Below, piece after piece: positions 36,570 to 49,374 of a stretch of DNA of 64,000 nt; the first letter of the stretch is position 1, and every line of letters starts with the position of its first letter. The DNA is taken from assembly GCA_949128115.1 (NCBI GenBank), contig OX421964.1, forward strand, positions 53,112,601 to 53,176,600, read 5' to 3'. The position numbers and the translations under genes were made by a program. Source of the DNA: Anaspis maculata. Taxonomy: Eukaryota > Arthropoda > Insecta > Coleoptera > Scraptiidae. Below the pieces are notes generated by a model that ran no database searches, was not told where the DNA came from, and saw nothing but the letters and a program-made list of their open reading frames with translations.

Positions 36570-37750
36570 GATTTTTTTTTGTGAACGCCCTTGTAACATA
36601 AAATCGCAACTTTTTGACATCGGGATGTTGGTCTTTGACTTGACTATCATCACGTTAAGTTTCATATCATAAGTTTTGAAAAGCAAGGCCGCTACAATTT
36701 TTTTAAACTAAATGCGAATTTTTCCAGTTTTTAATTTTTAGTTGGTAGCACTGCCAAACAATTGAAAAACAAAAATAATGGCATAAGACCCTAAACTAGA
36801 CCAAAAAATGCAAAAAAATATAGGCTGATCCATTTTAAAAAATTGACGCTTCGTTTATTACGTCAAAATGGACACCTGTATTGCTGAAAAATTTTTTAGG
36901 TCATAGGTCCATTAGCATCAAACCATATAACTTTTCTCTTACATCTTTTTCTCTATCGTGAACGGTAAGATCGCTATGGGATAATTACGCCAGGATGGAC
37001 CAGCCTTTATGATTTTGAGGTCGGCTGTGAATTTTTTTCTTTATTCAACTTTTCTCTTTTACATCATTTCTATTACTCTGAACAGCCATTTCTTCGGCCA
37101 TTCCACGAAAAATGTAAACCAAATGCCCAAATTTCATATTTTTCATGTCAACGTATTTTGTGTCTCAAAACAAAAAATGATCGAAGCACTTGATATTTCA
37201 ACTCTAATCGATCAAAAGAATCTTGTCTAGTGCAGGGACTAGTGGAATTCCATCAAACTTCGCTTCAAAAGACTTCAAGAATTTGTGATTTTTTCCGATG
37301 TGTTCCTGTTCCGTTATCAATATTTTTTCAGTTTATCTCTGGTTTGCTTTGTTGTATCGAAACGAAATTTGTTTTGATATACACCTGTTCAATGCTTTTT
37401 CAGTCAATGGTAAAGTTAGAAGTGATATACCAAGAGACTCGCAGTTATTTAAATAAATATTCGCAGTGGTTTCGTGAGCTTCTATTTCGTGTCCCGTCCG
37501 TTATCATATTTGTATCGCAACCCCGAGCCTAAACAGATTCACATCAAAAACTACCTATAAGTTGCATAAACTGACCCTTCTTGAACAACGTGGTATATTG
37601 TTCAAAAATATATTCCAGGCCATAATGAAGATATAATATTAAAACCAGGAGAAAACATGAAAATTTTGCCCCGTCCGTTATCATGGAATGTCTGTGAAGC
37701 ATCTGTGACACAGAAGCATCTGTATCTACTGCGTACTATATAAATTATAT
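36570..37750. other. Non-coding stretch
   Basis: No gene recognised. An open frame at 37230-37532 has no family similarity I can see. The phrase CCCGTCCGTTATCAT occurs twice (37494 and 37671), suggesting another repeat. Confidence 0.3.
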
Positions 37751-37754
37751 AGAA

Positions 37755-38060
37755 TTATAAATACACGTCAGCAATTATTTGCGCTTCAGTATATCCCTTC
37801 AACTCCTCGCTGTTATCGCTCTGGATTTAATACTGGTCCGTCAGTCGGCGCAGCCTGTTTGACTAATTTCGACTGTTCTTCTGGAGCCTTCCACCGGTTC
37901 TCCGGCAAATTCCACATTGATCGCTGCTTATAGCTTTGAGGCGACTCTCGAACAATCCTACACCTTTCACGTGCATTACCGCGTGTTCTGGAGCCGCGGC
38001 ACCTCCGCCAATTGGCAGTGGCTGTGGAAGTCGTAAGACATAAACTATAAAGTATGTAAT
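37755..38060. repeat. Dispersed repeat, copy 1 of 3
   Basis: The segment with ACTCCTCGCTGTTATCGCTC, TTTAATACTGGTCCGT and CCGGCAAATTCCACATTGAT recurs, diverged, at 46600-46780 in the same orientation. Its distal part, including GCGGCACCTCCGCCAATTGG, recurs inverted at 53570-53710. It is an unclassified interspersed repeat. Confidence 0.6.
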
Positions 38061-38100
38061 CCCTCACGATAACTTTCGAGCCGTTGATGCGATTGAGTTA

Positions 38101-39182
38101 AAGGACCCCGCACGATTCTTATGGAAAATGGCTCCCGGTTAAATTCTCTGAATTTTTGGTATGTTGTAGCTCTTGAGATACTAATCAATCACCGGGAACC
38201 CCAAACTCAAACAATGGACAGTTTTTTACCCATAGAGAGGTTTTGGCGGCTTAAAAATGATATTCTGACGTAAATAAAAACTTTTTATTTGGTTTCTCTT
38301 CAAGTTGTGTTTCATGCCAATTGTATTTATTTGACAGAAAAATATCAACCTCCTTCTCCACCCCCCCAACCTTTATCTACCATCCTAAAATTCGAGATTA
38401 CCCTCAAAAGCCATGCAGATGGCTTCTGTGATTCAAATTATGAATTTTGAGTTTTGACATAAAGAATATTTTCCACCCCTAACGTTGGGGTTGGGGTGAC
38501 GATTTTCCTCGGTTAATTTGGCTGAATTTTTGGTATTGTGTACTTCTAGCTCTGCTGATCAAAAAGTTCTCATGCCAAAACTTATTCCAATTGACAAGTT
38601 TTCGTTCTACAGGGGACTGAATTTGAATATTTGAGAGCATAAATATTGAACTTCAGCCCCCTGCAGAACAAAAACTGTTCATAGGAATAAGTTTTGGTAT
38701 GAGAACTTTTTGTTCAACAGAATTAAAAGTACACAATACCAAAAATTCTGCCAAATTAACCGAGGAAAATTGGGAAATCGTCGCCCCAACATTAGGGGGT
38801 GGAAAATAATTCTTATGTCAAAATTCATAATTTAAATCAAAGAAGCCATCTGCATTGCTTTTGAGAGTAATCTCGAATTTTACGATGGTAGATAGGGATT
38901 GGGGGTGGATGAGGGGGTTGATATTTTTCTCTTGAATGAATACAATTGGCATGAAACACAACTTGAAGAGAAATCAACTAAAAAACTTTATACCTAATGT
39001 CATTTTGAAGCCGTCAAAACCTCCAACTCCAACCCCCTGTGGGTAAAAAAACTGTCCATTATTTTAAGTTTGGGGTTCACGGCATTCGATCAGTTTCTCA
39101 TGAGCTACAACCCTACAACATATAAAAAAATCAGAGAATTTAACCGGGAGCCATTTTCCATACGAATCGTGCGGGGTCCTTT
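38101..39182. mobile_element. 1.08-kb foldback element
   Basis: AAGGACCCCGCACGATTCTT with ATGGAAAATGGCTCCCGGTT at the left is mirrored by AACCGGGAGCCATTTTCCAT and CGTGCGGGGTCCTTT at the right. Intermediate pairs (ACAACTTGAAGAG, AAGTTTTGGTATGAGAAC) show that the whole 1,082 bp forms two ~540-bp arms meeting near 38640 with almost no loop. No ORF of note. Confidence 0.85.
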
Positions 39183-39189
39183 GGTCCAT

Positions 39190-42100
39190 TTTGGCTGTCA
39201 TCTGTCTGACGGAAGTGCCATTGTCATAAAATGACAGAAGCTTTAACCCACGGAACTTGACTTTGCAATGTGTCATTTAAAAGCCCTTGAAAAACTGTAT
39301 TCAGAACAGTTGAAAGTATTTCTCTTCTGAGAACAGTTTAAGTATTTTTCCAACTGTCATCCTGTCAATAATTAAAAATGACGAAGTTCAGAACTTTGAC
39401 ATTCAGTTATTCAAAATCTATTCGAAGGATTAGAACCAAATTCGACAGGAAGCAACACAACAAAAGAATCAAATTAGGTCTGCTGTTGGAGTGTTCCACC
39501 TTTTCCCAGTCAGGCGTTACAAGTTTTCACATTTTCTTCTGACCGTTTCTCCTGTCCCGGACGACCCGCGTATGGTGCAGGACTCAACTGAGACGTTCTT
39601 TCCTGCTTGGGAATCGACCTTGAAAAATTCCAATTGATATCGGAAGTAGATTGCGTTGGGCTCGGCGTTGCGTCGTTTAGGCCCGTAGGAATAAAAAAAT
39701 AACTGGTGAGCAAACTTTGACCTGCGGTAGCCCTACGAAATACTCATTCCAGATGCAGACTTGCTGCAAGTCGTTGTAGGAGAAAATATTGGAACTTCAA
39801 ATTTTCAACTTTTCATCCCTTGAACACATTGTCACCATTTTTTCTTTGAACAAGAGGTTCTTGAACATCTGCCAACCATTTCTTTTTCCAATTTTCCCAA
39901 AGTTTTTCATTTGAAAATGCAAAACTGGCCTGGCTCATCAAGACCGGACCCAAATGATGGAGCTTAAAATGAAGCCTTAATTAACAGATTTACAATAAGA
40001 TTATTTGGAAAAGGCTTTGAAGTTTTTCAGGAAAATTTAAATTATCCTCGGATAATTTTCAATTTCTTGTTTAATTATTATGAAGCTGCCGCAAATTCGT
40101 TTCAATCTTCCTTTCAAATTCCAACTTTCTGCCTGAAGCGACGTCTGGAACAAAAATGTACATTATGCTCATGGATACTAGTAGGGAAAGTATTGTGATG
40201 CTACAACAAAGTTTTTGATATAATATGCAGCATCGGCATCGGTAGTCAAAAAAAATAGAGAAATTGCAGTAACGTCTGTGAGCCATCATCATCATCGTCT
40301 GTGAGCCTTAGAACCAGATCGATGAACCAGAATCTCCATTGAAGTCTTCTGCGACAAGAATAAAAATACAATTTAGATCGTGAATGGTTCGTGGTGTTTC
40401 GACTTTGTGCTTTTGATTGCAGCTCGAGGGCAATCGTGTTCTTCCTGATATATTTTTTCTCATCACACATGACGAACTGTGCGACATCATGACGAACTCT
40501 CGGGCTTATAGGGAGAAGGAGGATAGGATAGCTCGCTGGGCTCGGGCTTGGGTTGCTGCTGCTTCAATCTGAAAATCCTTATGCGGCTGTATCGACCTGG
40601 GGGTTATACGGACGCGACGCGTATATTTCCAAGGAAAATATTTTTCCCTCGTAGAATTTTCATCAACAAAAACATTTACCCACGAGCGGGTTGGTAAAAC
40701 GCAAATTCGGCTCGAGTGGTTTTCATCGCGCGGCTACAGCATCATCACCAGCCGAGCAAAGCGTAGCAAAGAGCAAAAGCAGCAGCTGCAGGAAACCAAG
40801 TCTTGCATGCAACCGCGTACGAAATTGGAATTTCTCTCCCTTGTCAAGTGCATGTCAGTTAGAGGCTCGTGCAAAAGGACGGGACGACGTTTCTTCGGGT
40901 GAAGGACTGCCACGAGACGACGACGACGATTTCACGATTGTCCAGCGTGTTTTTCATTCAGACGGAATGTTTACCGGGATAGACCCTTCCAGTGGGAATC
41001 GATAAAAGTGCGAACATCAGTGGCTTGGCTGCAAACAAGAAAAAAGACCACAAAACAAACACACTGGGTGGGGTATGGAGACTTGGACAAAAAAGAATGC
41101 ATAGCAACTAAAGTCTCGGAGCTGGACCACAGGGGTTTTGCAATTATTTAGTAAATGTGGTAAAAACGCGTTTTCTGAGAGGTTGATCAATCTATGCTCG
41201 TTTCTAGTCGTTTGCACTATAATGCCGACATTAAATCGACATGGAGTCGAGTAGGTAATGTACATAATTCAACCATGAAATGTGGTCATGGATATCGTCG
41301 CTTGACTCTGCCTATTAGCGTACCTATGTACAAAGCTTATTTATTTATTTACTTCGTCATGTATGTAACTGCGAAGATTAAAAATGAACATCAGGGGGTT
41401 GTTAGTTGGAGCTATGCGTTAGTTGAATTTGCATTACAATTGCATTACAATGATACAATTTGCATCATGCGCCATTGAACTATTGTCTTGGAATCGGGAC
41501 GTTTTCCATCAACGACGTATCTAGTTGAGTGGGGAATTTTGTTCAGATGCTATTCTGTGTTTCGGTACTAGTAAAAGTCTAAATAAAGATAGACTAAAGG
41601 TAACTGTCACCAAATAGCTATTTAGGTCGACTCTCGTGTCGAAAAATTCAATCCTTCAATTAATCCAGTCGCTCCCAATCGTAAGGCACTGTGTTTCAAA
41701 AGCTAAGCAGACATTACTACAGTGTACCTACTGGAATCCTCTAAGCAGTTCACAAAAAAAAATGTGTTTTTTTTTTCGACTTTTATAGTTAATATTGCCA
41801 ACATAAGTTGGCCGCCGAGATGCCAGGATCTAAGTACAGTTGATCAAATCTGGGGCATATTATGAGAAACCCATTGAAACAACTACCCAACTTTCCAGGG
41901 ACATTGAACGATTATATTGTTTTAGAGAATGGTAGAAGTTTGAAAAGAAGAGTATCAAAGATCGGTTTCAAACTAATAAATGCAAGGAAATTTTCTGTTC
42001 TAATCGAGTTTTTTTGCATAATTGACCTTTAATCTGTTGTTTGATTCCTTCAGGTTGGTAATTTTTGAAATGAAGCTTTATATGGTATAGTGTTTTACGT

Positions 42101-43127
42101 TGCCAGTTGCCATGTTGGAATTGATACCTAATAATTATTAATGTTGGAAACGAAAATCCGACTTTTGGGACCTATGCACTTGGTTGGATCCATCGCGACG
42201 ACTACGTAGATTGGAAGCCATGATTGTGGAGACTGCATCAGCATTTTGATTTAAATCACTTGAGGGACTCTGCGGGTGTCTGGTTGAAGGAGTACAAAAG
42301 CCCTCCTGGCTACACCATTGAGTGCCAGTGGAGAGCACGAACGAATGGCTGTGGAAGAATAATTAGAAGAACTCGAAAAGGGCAGAACGCAACGATTGAC
42401 ACAGCAACCGCCGAAGTGAAATGGAAAACACGCCGCAGAACGATAATAAAAATCCAACAAAAAGCATACCATACCATACCAACTGCCATTCTACACAGAC
42501 ACACACACTTATCTTTACAGCAGCTATACCTATACCTTCATAGTTTGCCTGACATACCTACCTACATCTTACTATCAAATTTGTAAACGATAATCGATAG
42601 GGACACGGCCTTGGCAAAACTGGAGCGTTCGACCGACTTTTGAACATAATTTGTGGTTCTTTTGCCACTCGCCGGCTCTGAAACAATATTCTCTCGTCGT
42701 TCTTTTGAAATCTTGATTCCCTCATCGCGTGTTTGCGGAGGGACTTCTTAATCTTATCAGAGATTCAGAACTGTTGGGGTTTTATTGATGGGATTTATAT
42801 AGAATTGCGCAATTCGGGGTCGCCTGCCCGCTGTGCAAACAAAGATACGGCGAAGCGACACTATACCTGCTAGGACGACAAAATAGGGCAAATGGTCTTG
42901 TTGAATTTAGTACGGTTATTAAGTATTTATCTGCACATGACCTACTCAAAAGTAGAAAGTAAGTCTACTCTTGAATTTTTAAATGACCGACCCACTCCAC
43001 AGCGACACAGTATCGATTTGATTCTTTGGTTCTAATTTAGACATTCTGGAAATAAACAAAGGAACCGTTTGTTCCGAGCATAAAAGAGTGCTTGTTAGAT
43101 TTTTTACTCTCATTGATGTATGGTAAG
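39190..43127. other. Long stretch without a supported gene
   Basis: Nothing conserved is recognised in 3.9 kb. 40480-41010 is richer in GC and CpG, with an Arg/Ser/Asp-rich open frame (40691-41005) that lacks an ATG. It may be a promoter or untranslated region rather than coding. 42224-42586 is an open frame with no similarity I can see. Confidence 0.3.
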
Positions 43128-43234
43128 GTACGGTCAACCCTAGTGTGATTCGAGTTGGCTGCCACGCGACACCCTCGAAAAAGAGAAATTCGGGAAATCA
43201 TAGCTCACTCGAATCACACTAGTGTTGAACGTAC
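43128..43234. mobile_element. MITE-like element, 107 bp
   Basis: GTACGGTCAACCCTAGTGTG with ATTCGAG at the left faces CTCGAATCACACTAGTGTTG and AACGTAC at the right. The inner loop has about 50 bp. Pairing may extend a few bases beyond each end. Confidence 0.7.
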
Positions 43235-43361
43235 GATCATAGCTTACAAAAGCCACTTACAGCTTTACACATGGAGTGTAAGTACTTATAGTAATAATTG
43301 ACCAATTATTTTGGCTACTTTGTCGCCGCGACACCAAGCCAAAATTAAAACAAGTGAGTAT

Positions 43362-46300
43362 GCCTTCACGTGCGTGAGTCTCAGTAGCGCATTTTCTCAA
43401 AGAGCCATATTGTGAACGTGAAAAAATTTGGTTGAAGGAGAAACACCATTCCTTGCCCACTTTCTTCATTCGAAACTCATTGTGATATTTTGTTATCAGA
43501 ATGGGGTACTTGCCAATGAAATAGATTTGAATGAAAATTCTTTCACTCATCAATATTTTTTTGTTTGAGGGCGGGAGCTGGGAGCGGCGACTAATCAACA
43601 GTAGTCTATTCTTTCCCATTTTTAGTCGGCTATCCATATAGCGAAAGAATTAGATCGCTATGTCTTCGGGTTTATGTTTTCCATTTATCTCTTACTTTGA
43701 GGGCAGCGTGAGGGGGGGGGGCAGCATTCGGCAAACTAACTGTTGCACAGTTTGAGTTAGGAGTTCCTAAATATTAAGGAAATATGACAATCAGTGAAAA
43801 TTGTGAAAGTTGTTTTTTTTTTGTTTGGGGGCGGGAGCTGGAGGCGGCGACTAATCAAAAGTGGCCTATCTCTTCCCATTTTTAGTCAGCTATCTATATA
43901 GCGGAACAATTAGATCGCTATGTCTTCAGGGTTATGTTTTACATTTATCTCTTACTTTTGGGGCGGCGTGTGGGAGCGGCAGAGTTTGGCAAAGAAATTC
44001 TTTCACAGTTTGAGTTGGGAGTTTCTGAATGTTTGAGGTAACATTAAAATGTAAATCAGTGGAAATTATTGAAAGTTGCACTTTTTTTCTTTTGGGGGTG
44101 GGAGTTGGAGGCGGCGCCATATCAAAAGTAGCCTATTCTTTCCCATTTTTAGTTAGCTATCCATATAGCGAAAGAATTAGATCGTTATGTCTTCGGGTTT
44201 ATGTTTTTCATTCATCTCTCACTTTGATGGCAGCGTGTGGGGGCGGCAGCATTCGGCAAAGTAACTGTTGCACAGTTTGAGTTGGGAGTTTCTGAATGTA
44301 AGGGAAATATGATAATCAGTGAAAATTGTGAAAGTTGCATTTTTTGTTTGTTTGGAGGCGGCAGCTGGAGGCGGCGACTGATTAAAAGTGGCCTATCTTT
44401 TTTCAATTTCAGTCAGCTATCAATATAGTGAAAGAATTAGATCGCTATGTCTTCAGGTTCATGTTTTACATTCATCTCTTACTTTGGGGGCGGCGTGTGG
44501 GAGCGGCAGAGTTTGGCAAAGAAATTCTTGCACAGTTTAAGTCAAGAGTTTCTAAATGTTCAAGGTAACATTATCAGCTAAATCAGTGAAAATTGTTGAA
44601 AGTTGCACATTTTTAGAGCATTTTCCATCTTGATGAAAATCGCTATTGCAACCGCTTTGTCCGTCCGTCCGTCCGTCCGTTCCTCGAACTCCTCCCAAAC
44701 TCTAATTTTTTCGCTGTTACATAGCTGCCACTCCCGAAGGAGGGCTAGGCTATATTGGATGTCCATATTCTGCCGCTAACATAGAGAAAACCGCCCCCGA
44801 TAAACTTGAAATAACATAATATTGCACTTTCTACCAGATCTGATGCTCTGGTGTTCTCATTTTTTGAATAATACATAGTTGCCACTCATAAACGTAAGCC
44901 AAGAAACATTCCGTCTTCAGTATGCCCCGCCGACATGAAAAAACTGCTAAAAACCGCCCCCAATCACTTTAAAATGAAAAACATGAACCCGAAGACATAG
45001 CGATCTGATTCTTTCGGTATATAAATAGCTGACTAAAAATGGGAAAGGATAGGCTACTTTTGGTTAGTCGCCGCCCCCAGATTCCGCCCCCAAACGATAA
45101 AAAGTGCAACTTTCACAAATGTTACTGATTGAGATGTTCCCTTGAACATTAGGAACTGCCAACTCAAATTATGCAACATTTGCTCAGCCGAACGCTGCCG
45201 CTCCCACACGCCGCCCCCAAAGTAAGAGATAAATGACAAACACGAATTTCACTATATTGATAGCTGATTAGAATTGGAAAAAGATAGGCCACTTTTAATT
45301 AGCCGCCGCCTCCAGCTGCCGCCTCCAAACAAACAAGAATGCAACTTTCACAATTTTCACTGATTGTCATATTTCCCTTACATTTAGAAACTCTCAACTC
45401 AAACTGTTCAACAGTTACTTTGCCGAATGCTGCCGCCCCCACACGCTGCCCTCAAAGTGAGATATGAATGAAAAACATAAACCCGAAGACATAACGATCT
45501 AATTCTTTCGCTATATGGATAGCTAACTAAAAATGGGAAAGAATAGGCTACTATTGATATGGCGCCGCCTCCAACTCCCCCCCCCCCCAAATAAAAAGTG
45601 CAACTTTCAATAATTTCCACTGATTTACATTTTAATGTTACCTCAAACATTCAGGAACTCCAAACTCAAACTGTGGAAGAGTTTCTTTGCCAAACTCTGC
45701 CGCTCCCACACGCCGCCCCCAAAGTAAGAGATAAATGTAAAACATAACCCTGAAGACATAGCGATCTAATTCTTTCGCTATTTGGATAGCCGACTAAAAA
45801 TGGGAAAGAATAGACTACTGTTGATTAGTCGCCGCTCCCAGCTCCCGCCCTCAAACAAAAAAATATTGATGAGTGAAAGAATTTTCTGATAACAAAATAT
45901 CACAATGAGTTTCGAATGAAGAAAGTGGGCAAGGAATGGTGTTTCTCCTTCAACCAAATTTCTTTACGTCCACAATATGCCTCTTTGAGAAAATGCGCTA
46001 CTGAGACTCACGCACGTGAAGGCAGACTCACTGGTTTCTTTTGGGGGCGGAAGCTGGAGGCGGCGCCATATCAAAAGTAGCCTATCCTTTTCCATTTTTA
46101 GTCAGCTATCCAAATAGCGTAAAACTCAGATCGCTATGTCTTCGGGTTCATGTTTTTCATTTATCTCTTACTTTGGGGGCGGCGTGTGGGAGCGGCAGCG
46201 TTCGGCTGAGCAAATGTTGCACAATTTGAGTTGGCAGTTCCTAAATGTTTAAGGGAACATCTCAATCAGTAACGTTTGTGAAAGTTGCACTTTTTATCGT

Positions 46301-46590
46301 TTGGGGGCGGAATCTGGGGGCGGCGACTAACCAAAAGTAGCCTATCCTTTCCCATTTTTAGTCAGCTATTTATATACCGAAAGAATCAGATCGCTATGTC
46401 TTCGGGTTTATGTTTTTCATTTGAAAGTGATTTGGGGCGGTTTTTAGCAGTTTTTTCATGTCGGCGGCGCATATTGAAGACGGAATGTTTCTTGGCTTAC
46501 GTTTATAAGTGGCAACTATGTATTATTCAAAAAATGAGAACACTAGAGCATCAGGTCTGGTAGAAAGTGCAGTATTATGTTATTTCTGCT
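43362..46590. repeat. Nested palindrome of 262-bp tandem units
   Basis: Four forward units (starts near 43565, 43826, 44090, 44351; spacing about 262 bp) each carry GGCGGGAGCTGGAGGCGGCG-like, GTCAGCTATC and ATCGCTATGTCTTCGGGTT. The same units then run in reverse from about 44985 to 45860. The outer flanks 43370-43560 and 45860-46025 are also inverted copies, so 43362-46025 is one palindrome around a loop near 44620-44980. Two more forward units follow (46036, 46298), ending in an inverted copy of the loop's right side (ACGTTTATAAGTGGCAACTA, about 46499, against about 44880-44900). The loop carries (GTCC)n and TTTTCCATCTTGATGAAAAT. No coding capacity is seen. Confidence 0.8.
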
Positions 46591-46599
46591 TAATAAATA

Positions 46600-46780
46600 C
46601 ACGCCAATAATTACTGCTTGGGAATATTGCTGATTACTACTCGCTTTCTATCGCTCTCGATCACCTCAAATTTAATACTACTCCGTGAGCGATCCATGGT
46701 GCTTATTTATACCTCCCGACTGGTGCTCTCGAATCTTCCATCGGTCCTCCAGCAAATTCCACAATGAACTATCAACTGTG
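46600..46780. repeat. Dispersed repeat, copy 2 of 3
   Basis: A diverged copy of 37755-38060 in the same orientation (AATACACGCCAATAATTA, TTTAATACTACTCCGTGAGC, CAGCAAATTCCACAATGA). Confidence 0.55.
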
Positions 46781-46918
46781 ATCACAATAGTTTGATCAAA
46801 GTAATGCCCCATCTATCATCTATCTGTCAAAAGTTTAATTTAGTAACTTCAAAGACTATTCGATGAATTAATAGTTAGAACTGAGTTAGATAGTAATGGA
46901 AGAAGTTAGAGTCCGGGA

Positions 46919-47580
46919 GCCCACTGCACAAATCTGGGTCGATCGCTTTTATGGAAAATTTCTGTTTCAATCGATAGCGGGCAATAAAATGGACCTTGCA
47001 ATACCCGGCAGCCACCTTCCATCCCCTGCTTTGAGGGTGGCTGCCGGTGTCAAAGATGGTGTCAAAGAATATGTCACGTAGCTTATCATATGATGCAAAG
47101 ACCGGCGTTGCATTCGACGTCTGTAGCAGCTCAGTGGTAATTAACGTGTTTGCTTGGGAGGTCCAGGGTTCAGTTTCCACAAACTGCTAGTTTTTTTTTG
47201 TGAAATTGATACCTACCTTCTCAAAAAACCATCCAAAATTGAATTCTGCTTAATTCAAATAATATCTTAATGTTTTACAAGCGAAAAAACAAAAACAAAG
47301 AAGAAATCTTGATAAAGGTTTGAAACTCCTACCCTTGAATCGCGATGCTTCGGTCCAGACCATTCGTCTATCACCCTTTGTTTAGCGTTGCGTCATTTGT
47401 TCATAAAGTGATAGGTGTAGAAGAATTAATCAATATGGTCATCTTTGACACCGGCAGCCACCCTTAAAGCAGGGGATGGAAGGTGGCTGCCGGGTATTGT
47501 AAGGTCCATTTTATTGTCCACTTTCGAATGAAACAGAAATTTTCCATAAAAGCGATCGACCCAGATTTTTGCAGTGGACT
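46919..47580. mobile_element. Foldback element with a hairpin nested in each arm
   Basis: Arms 46919-47065 and 47437-47580 are inverted copies (for example CTGGGTCGATCGCTTTTATG facing CATAAAAGCGATCGACCCAG). Each arm contains its own hairpin, CCGGCAGCCACC facing GGTGGCTGCCGG about 18 nt apart. The 370-bp spacer has a tRNA-like phrase TAGCAGCTCAGTGGTAATTA and GGTCCAGGGTTCAG (about 47124-47173), a possible SINE fragment. Confidence 0.75.
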
Positions 47581-47700
47581 TCTGCATTATTATGAAATTT
47601 TTTTACTTGCCGAAGACTTCTTTTTTCTAAGGACCGCTATTTTCATATCAGTCAACTGCCGGGTACATATCTCTAAACTGGAAGGGAAACAATTATTGTA

Positions 47701-47849
47701 ACAGTCCACCTTTCCCATAAGTCACGCGCATACCTACCCGTGAGCGCAGATTTCCACTAATACAAGCAGCTCCTACAGACCACCAGCAGTGAGTGCTGTC
47801 TACGCTCACAGGTATGCGCGATGAAGCTGTCGTAGGAAAGTTGGACTGT
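47701..47849. mobile_element. MITE-like element, 149 bp
   Basis: ACAGTCCACCTTTCC at the left faces GGAAAGTTGGACTGT at the right. An inner pair CGCGCATACCTACCCGTGAG faces CTCACAGGTATGCGCG. No coding content. Confidence 0.7.
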
Positions 47850-47884
47850 ATCTACGGTATTTACCTTCCAGGCAAAGTTATCTG

Positions 47885-48035
47885 GAGATGAAAATACCGG
47901 CCCCAAGTGTAAAGAATGACAGCGACATGGCGACTGATGCTATCAAGGTTTATAATAGTCATACGTTCGCTTTTCATTAGGTATAACGATAAAAAGTGAT
48001 TAAAGTGATTTCGTAGGAGTTTTAGCGCTTCCAAA
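47885..48035 (+). repeat. Exon-like duplicated segment, copy 1
   Basis: This is one of two direct copies about 1.05 kb apart (the other is at 48940-49090). The best-conserved 65 nt (47887-47951) differ at five positions between copies and read, in the same frame, EMKIPAPSVKNDSDMATDAI then K before a GT (GTTTAT). A TACCTTCCAG acceptor-like sequence precedes this copy. Flanking similarity (GTCATACGTT, TTAGGTATAACGAT, TTTAGCGCTTC) continues but is weaker. It may be a duplicated exon or simply a duplicated repeat. I recognise no protein. Confidence 0.35.
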
Positions 48036-48939
48036 TTTCATGCCCCCCCCCCCCTGAAAAAAAAAACAGCGAGACGCTTGTCCTCAGTTGAAAGGGCACA
48101 GTTTTTTGTGCCATCCCATATGGTTTTCATGATTTTGTCAAGTGCAGGGTCTATTACATTAACTTCAGGATTGACCGGATCCTATTGAAAAACTGTTTGT
48201 GTTACATCCTTGGGTCTGATGAACACCTAATTTACAACCAACAAAATTCGCTAACTAATGGAGATGTTTTGTGTCACCCAACCCAAAACCAGATTACAAA
48301 TTACTTCATCATTTTGAAGGCGAATGTGAGTAGAATGAAGAAGACCTATTAGAACTATGTTAATGTTCACAAAATTTAAAAGCAATCAATTAAGTTAATT
48401 AGCAGCTTGTCGGTAATGAATCACTTAGATACCTCGGTAAACAGATGAAATAGGAACTTCCTCTAAAATTTCGTCTTGACGAACAAAAAGGATCCCTTGC
48501 TGCTTGCTCGAATAGGGATAAAAAATATGACACGGCTAGGATGACCTCATTAATGGGAAAATTTAGAATTCGAGCATTACTAGACAGTGGTGGTGAGATG
48601 GGAAGGAATGAGGATATAAAATGATCCTCTGGAGACAATGTAAAAGGGTCATTATCATGAAAAAATGAAAGTGACATTTAGAAAACAGCCCTCTTGCGAA
48701 TAAAATTAAGTCGAGGAATGCCGAATCAATATCTTGATGGGACATCCTTGGCGGTGGGTGGTGGTTTTGAATGATTTACTACCTCATCACAACGGAACTG
48801 TCCTTGCATGCGAAGGACATGCAATATTATTCAAGAATTCGATTCTCTCGTTCCTCACTTGATTCAATTTTCAAACGTAGACTTCGCCAAACACGTAGTT
48901 TGTAAACGGAGAAATAATTTTCATAGTTCACAAGCCATG

Positions 48940-49090
48940 GAAATGAAAATACCGGCCCTGAGTGTCAATAATGACAGCGACATGGCGACTGATGCTATCA
49001 AGGTATAAAGGCTTATAATAAAGTCATACGTTTCCTGTTAATTAGGTATAACGATATCATGAAATGGTTTCGTATGAGTTTCAGCGCTTC
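48940..49090 (+). repeat. Exon-like duplicated segment, copy 2
   Basis: Direct copy of 47885-48035. The frame reads EMKIPALSVNNDSDMATDAI then K before GTATAA, and a TAA stop follows if unspliced. The frame is open upstream to about 48810, giving a small ORF ending at 49008. See copy 1 for the comparison. Confidence 0.35.
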
Positions 49091-49374
49091 AGAATTACAA
49101 ATCCGATTTTGAAAAATTCATAACTTCGGAATGGGTTGTTAGATTTCATTAACTATTGGAAAGGGAATTAAAAGACCCTAGTCACTCTGTCTGGAGGGGT
49201 GGAACGGAAAGATAAAAAATACTCTAGTTATAAGTGCCGTTCGAAAACAAAATCGACCTGTTTCAGCATTTTTTCAGAAAAAAATTGTGCAGCGAGAAAC
49301 TGGAGGTGGGTCTTTAAAAAAAAAAAACACCCTGTGTAAAGATTGCCCATATTTCAACCCTATTAATTTTAAGG

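Noticed and set aside
40691..41005. 104-codon open frame with acidic DDDDDF stretch
   Set aside because: It has no ATG, no family similarity and no supporting splice sites. The high GC/CpG of the region explains the open frame.
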